NCBI GenBank assembly: GCA_030152605.1
Contig: JASLJB010000213.1
Location: forward strand, 1-13,714
Length of the DNA: 13,714 nt
Direction: 5' to 3'
Origin: Acinetobacter sp.
GTDB taxonomy: Bacteria; Pseudomonadota; Gammaproteobacteria; Pseudomonadales; Moraxellaceae
The notes below the pieces were generated by a model, which was given only the letters and a program-made list of their open reading frames with translations, was not told where the DNA came from and searched no databases. Below are positions 12,321-13,714 of this stretch, in pieces. Every line of letters begins with the position of its first letter. The stretch's first letter is position 1. The translations under genes were made by a program, and so were the position numbers.

Positions 12321-12414
12321 GCTGAGTAAGGTCTGGATAGCACTAGACTGATCATGACCATCAGTTATTTGATGACTTGATCACGCGATTACAACAACCA
12401 AAAGGGCGATAGCA

Positions 12415-13713
12415 ATGCAATTAAGATTCAAGCTTTGGATAGCAATTCTTTTGATGAGTAGTTTTATTTTGTTCTATCAGGGCTGTAGTCAACTGCCTAA
12501 ATTTATGACTATTCAAAACAAATCTATATCGGCACAACATAATTCAAATAAGGAATTAGCACCAGGAAATTGGGATACATTTAATTATTCAGAAATTAAA
12601 AAAATGATTCATCAATATGGTCATCAAAGTCAGAATTATAAAAAAAATCAGCCACCTTATGCCGTATTTGATTTTGATAATACTTCGGTATTTTTAGATA
12701 TTGAAGAAGCGATTTTTATTTACCAGTTAGAGCATCTAATGTTCAAAGTGACACCCGAAAGGCTCAATCAAATTATCAAACTTAATGTGGATAGGAGCAA
12801 TTTTAAGGCGAAATATAATAATCAAGCACATCAACCCGTCAATATTGATGTGATTGCAGCAGATATTGAGCAAAGCTATCGTTGGTTGTATTTCAATTAT
12901 CAAGGTTTAAATGGACATCTCACTTTAAGTCAGATTCAGAAAAATGCTCACTACGCTAACTTTAAAACTAAGATGCGTTATCTCTATGAGGCAATTTCTG
13001 GTAGTTTTCAGCATGAGATAGCCTATCGCTGGATCACCTATTTATTTGAAGGCTTAGAACCGACTGAAGTGAGGGCGATGGCGCGTGACGGTTATTTTTG
13101 GCAGTTGAGACAGCCGATTGAGCAGGTGACTTGGACCTCACCACAACAACTTGCAGGCCAAGCCGGTATTGTATCTGTGAGTTGGCAGAATGGTTTAAGA
13201 CCATTTACAGAGATGAAAGACCTATATGGTGTGCTACAACAGAATGGCTTTCAGGTTTATATTTGTTCTGCATCATTTAGTGAAGTCATCAAAGAAATGA
13301 TGGTCAATCCTCAGATTGGTTTTAATGTGCCCGAAGACCATGTTTATGCAGTGGAGCTGCAAACAAACCAACAGAATAAAATTATTGCGCATAACAAACA
13401 TGACTATCCTTTCAGCTTTGGCGTGGGTAAAAGCCAAATTATTCAAAACGTTCTAGTAAAGAAATATGCTTACGGGCCTGTTTTTGTGGCTGGAGATAGT
13501 CGTGGTGATGTGAATATGATGCAGGATTTTAAAGACACTCAAAAAGTGCTGATTATTAATCGTCTCAGTAAAACGGATCATGATATTCAAGCGCTATCCA
13601 CACTTGCGCAGCAACAATATAAACAACAGCCGAATAAATATTTATTGCAAGGAAGAGATGCCAATACCGGTCAATTTGTCAAAAGCATGCACAGTGTTGC
13701 GTTGAAGGAATGA
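12415..13713 (+). CDS. Exported HAD-superfamily phosphatase (phosphorylcholine phosphatase-like)
   Basis: A complete 432-residue protein with all four HAD motifs. Motif I is VFDFDNTS, with nucleophile D86 and D88, and T90. Motif II is YICSAS (S285 or S287). The motif III lysine is probably K339 in GVGKSQ. Motif IV is VAGDSRGD (D361 and D365, Mg2+ binding). The long segment of about 180 residues between motifs I and II is a large cap domain, as in periplasmic phosphorylcholine phosphatase (PchP) of Pseudomonas, which has a DMDNT motif. Residues 7-23 are a hydrophobic export signal ending in YQGC. C24 could be lipidated, though the lipobox is imperfect. Expected action is removal of phosphate from a small phosphomonoester outside the cytoplasm; the substrate is inferred only. 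ATG 12415 follows AAAGGG (12401-12406) by eight bases. Its first half is clearly more A/T-rich than the efflux genes. Confidence 0.85.
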   Translation: MQLRFKLWIAILLMSSFILFYQGCSQLPKFMTIQNKSISAQHNSNKELAPGNWDTFNYSEIKKMIHQYGHQSQNYKKNQPPYAVFDFDNTSVFLDIEEAIFIYQLEHLMFKVTPERLNQIIKLNVDRSNFKAKYNNQAHQPVNIDVIAADIEQSYRWLYFNYQGLNGHLTLSQIQKNAHYANFKTKMRYLYEAISGSFQHEIAYRWITYLFEGLEPTEVRAMARDGYFWQLRQPIEQVTWTSPQQLAGQAGIVSVSWQNGLRPFTEMKDLYGVLQQNGFQVYICSASFSEVIKEMMVNPQIGFNVPEDHVYAVELQTNQQNKIIAHNKHDYPFSFGVGKSQIIQNVLVKKYAYGPVFVAGDSRGDVNMMQDFKDTQKVLIINRLSKTDHDIQALSTLAQQQYKQQPNKYLLQGRDANTGQFVKSMHSVALKE

Positions 13714-13714
13714 A

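Larger units (their letters stand above)
11454..12414. other. 961-base intergenic region without a supported gene
   Basis: Three zones are visible. From 11454 to about 11690 the DNA is A/T-rich. It holds a weak hairpin, TTGCGG (11517-11522) with CCGCAA (11536-11541) over a T-rich loop, as the only terminator candidate after the efflux operon. From about 11690 to 11976 three 60-base samples are 45-48% G+C. This island has several inverted repeats: CAGTG/CACTG near 11733 and 11779, near-palindrome 11750-11768, ATCATCG/CGATGAT (11813-11819, 11853-11859), 11860-11873, and GGATTT/AAATCC (11916-11928). Short coding-like frames there are broken. From 12000 onward it is very A/T-rich, with tandem duplications and the HAD-gene leader. 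I find no convincing promoter, tRNA or mobile element. Confidence 0.5.

Noticed and set aside
12062..12361. 99-codon open frame on the - strand in the intergenic region
   Set aside because: No ribosome site, biased low-complexity composition (Ile, Asn, Lys, Pro) from A/T-rich DNA, and its C-terminal part is made of the short tandem duplications.

Overview
The window looks like chromosomal DNA from a gammaproteobacterium of the Moraxellaceae, most likely Acinetobacter or a close relative. This is inferred from protein character, A/T-rich intergenic DNA and codon use; no rRNA or other species marker is present. Coding density is high and every convincing gene lies on the + strand. There is no insertion sequence, phage gene, tRNA or CRISPR array.

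Layout. (1) 37-1742: an NADPH-dependent enone/curcumin reductase of the CurA type, then a small glutathione S-transferase 59 bases later, closed by a perfect 17-bp hairpin. Both are electrophile-detoxification enzymes and may be co-transcribed. (2) 1743-2157: a non-coding gap holding the leader of the next operon. (3) 2158-11453: a tightly packed four-gene operon for a tripartite RND efflux pump. It encodes an MdtA-like periplasmic adaptor, two different RND permeases (MdtB-like, then MdtC-like) and a NodT-family outer-membrane lipoprotein channel. The order matches E. coli mdtABC, and with the linked outer-membrane gene it matches Pseudomonas muxABC-opmB. Junctions are an 11-base gap, a 4-base ATGA overlap and an 8-base overlap. 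(4) 11454-12414: a 961-base stretch with no supported gene. It has A/T-rich flanks, a less A/T-rich island with many short inverted repeats, short tandem duplications, and a leader able to form alternative hairpins. (5) 12415-13713: a complete HAD-superfamily phosphatase with an N-terminal export or lipoprotein signal, resembling phosphorylcholine-phosphatase-type enzymes. It is visibly more A/T-rich than the efflux operon.

How the genes work together. The two permeases should form a hetero-oligomeric proton/drug antiporter in the inner membrane. The adaptor links it to the outer-membrane channel, so the operon encodes a whole export path without needing a TolC gene elsewhere. No BaeSR-like or other regulator is present.

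What stands out. The pump itself is a known type. The most unusual item is an insertion of about 65 residues, rich in His, Asp and Gln, in the cytoplasmic linker of the MdtC-like permease. It carries a degenerate 15-bp repeat and a perfect (CAGCAA)5 tract encoding ten glutamines. A second 15-bp duplication at the mdtC/outer-membrane-gene junction doubles the Shine-Dalgarno sequence. I see no wholly new multi-gene system.
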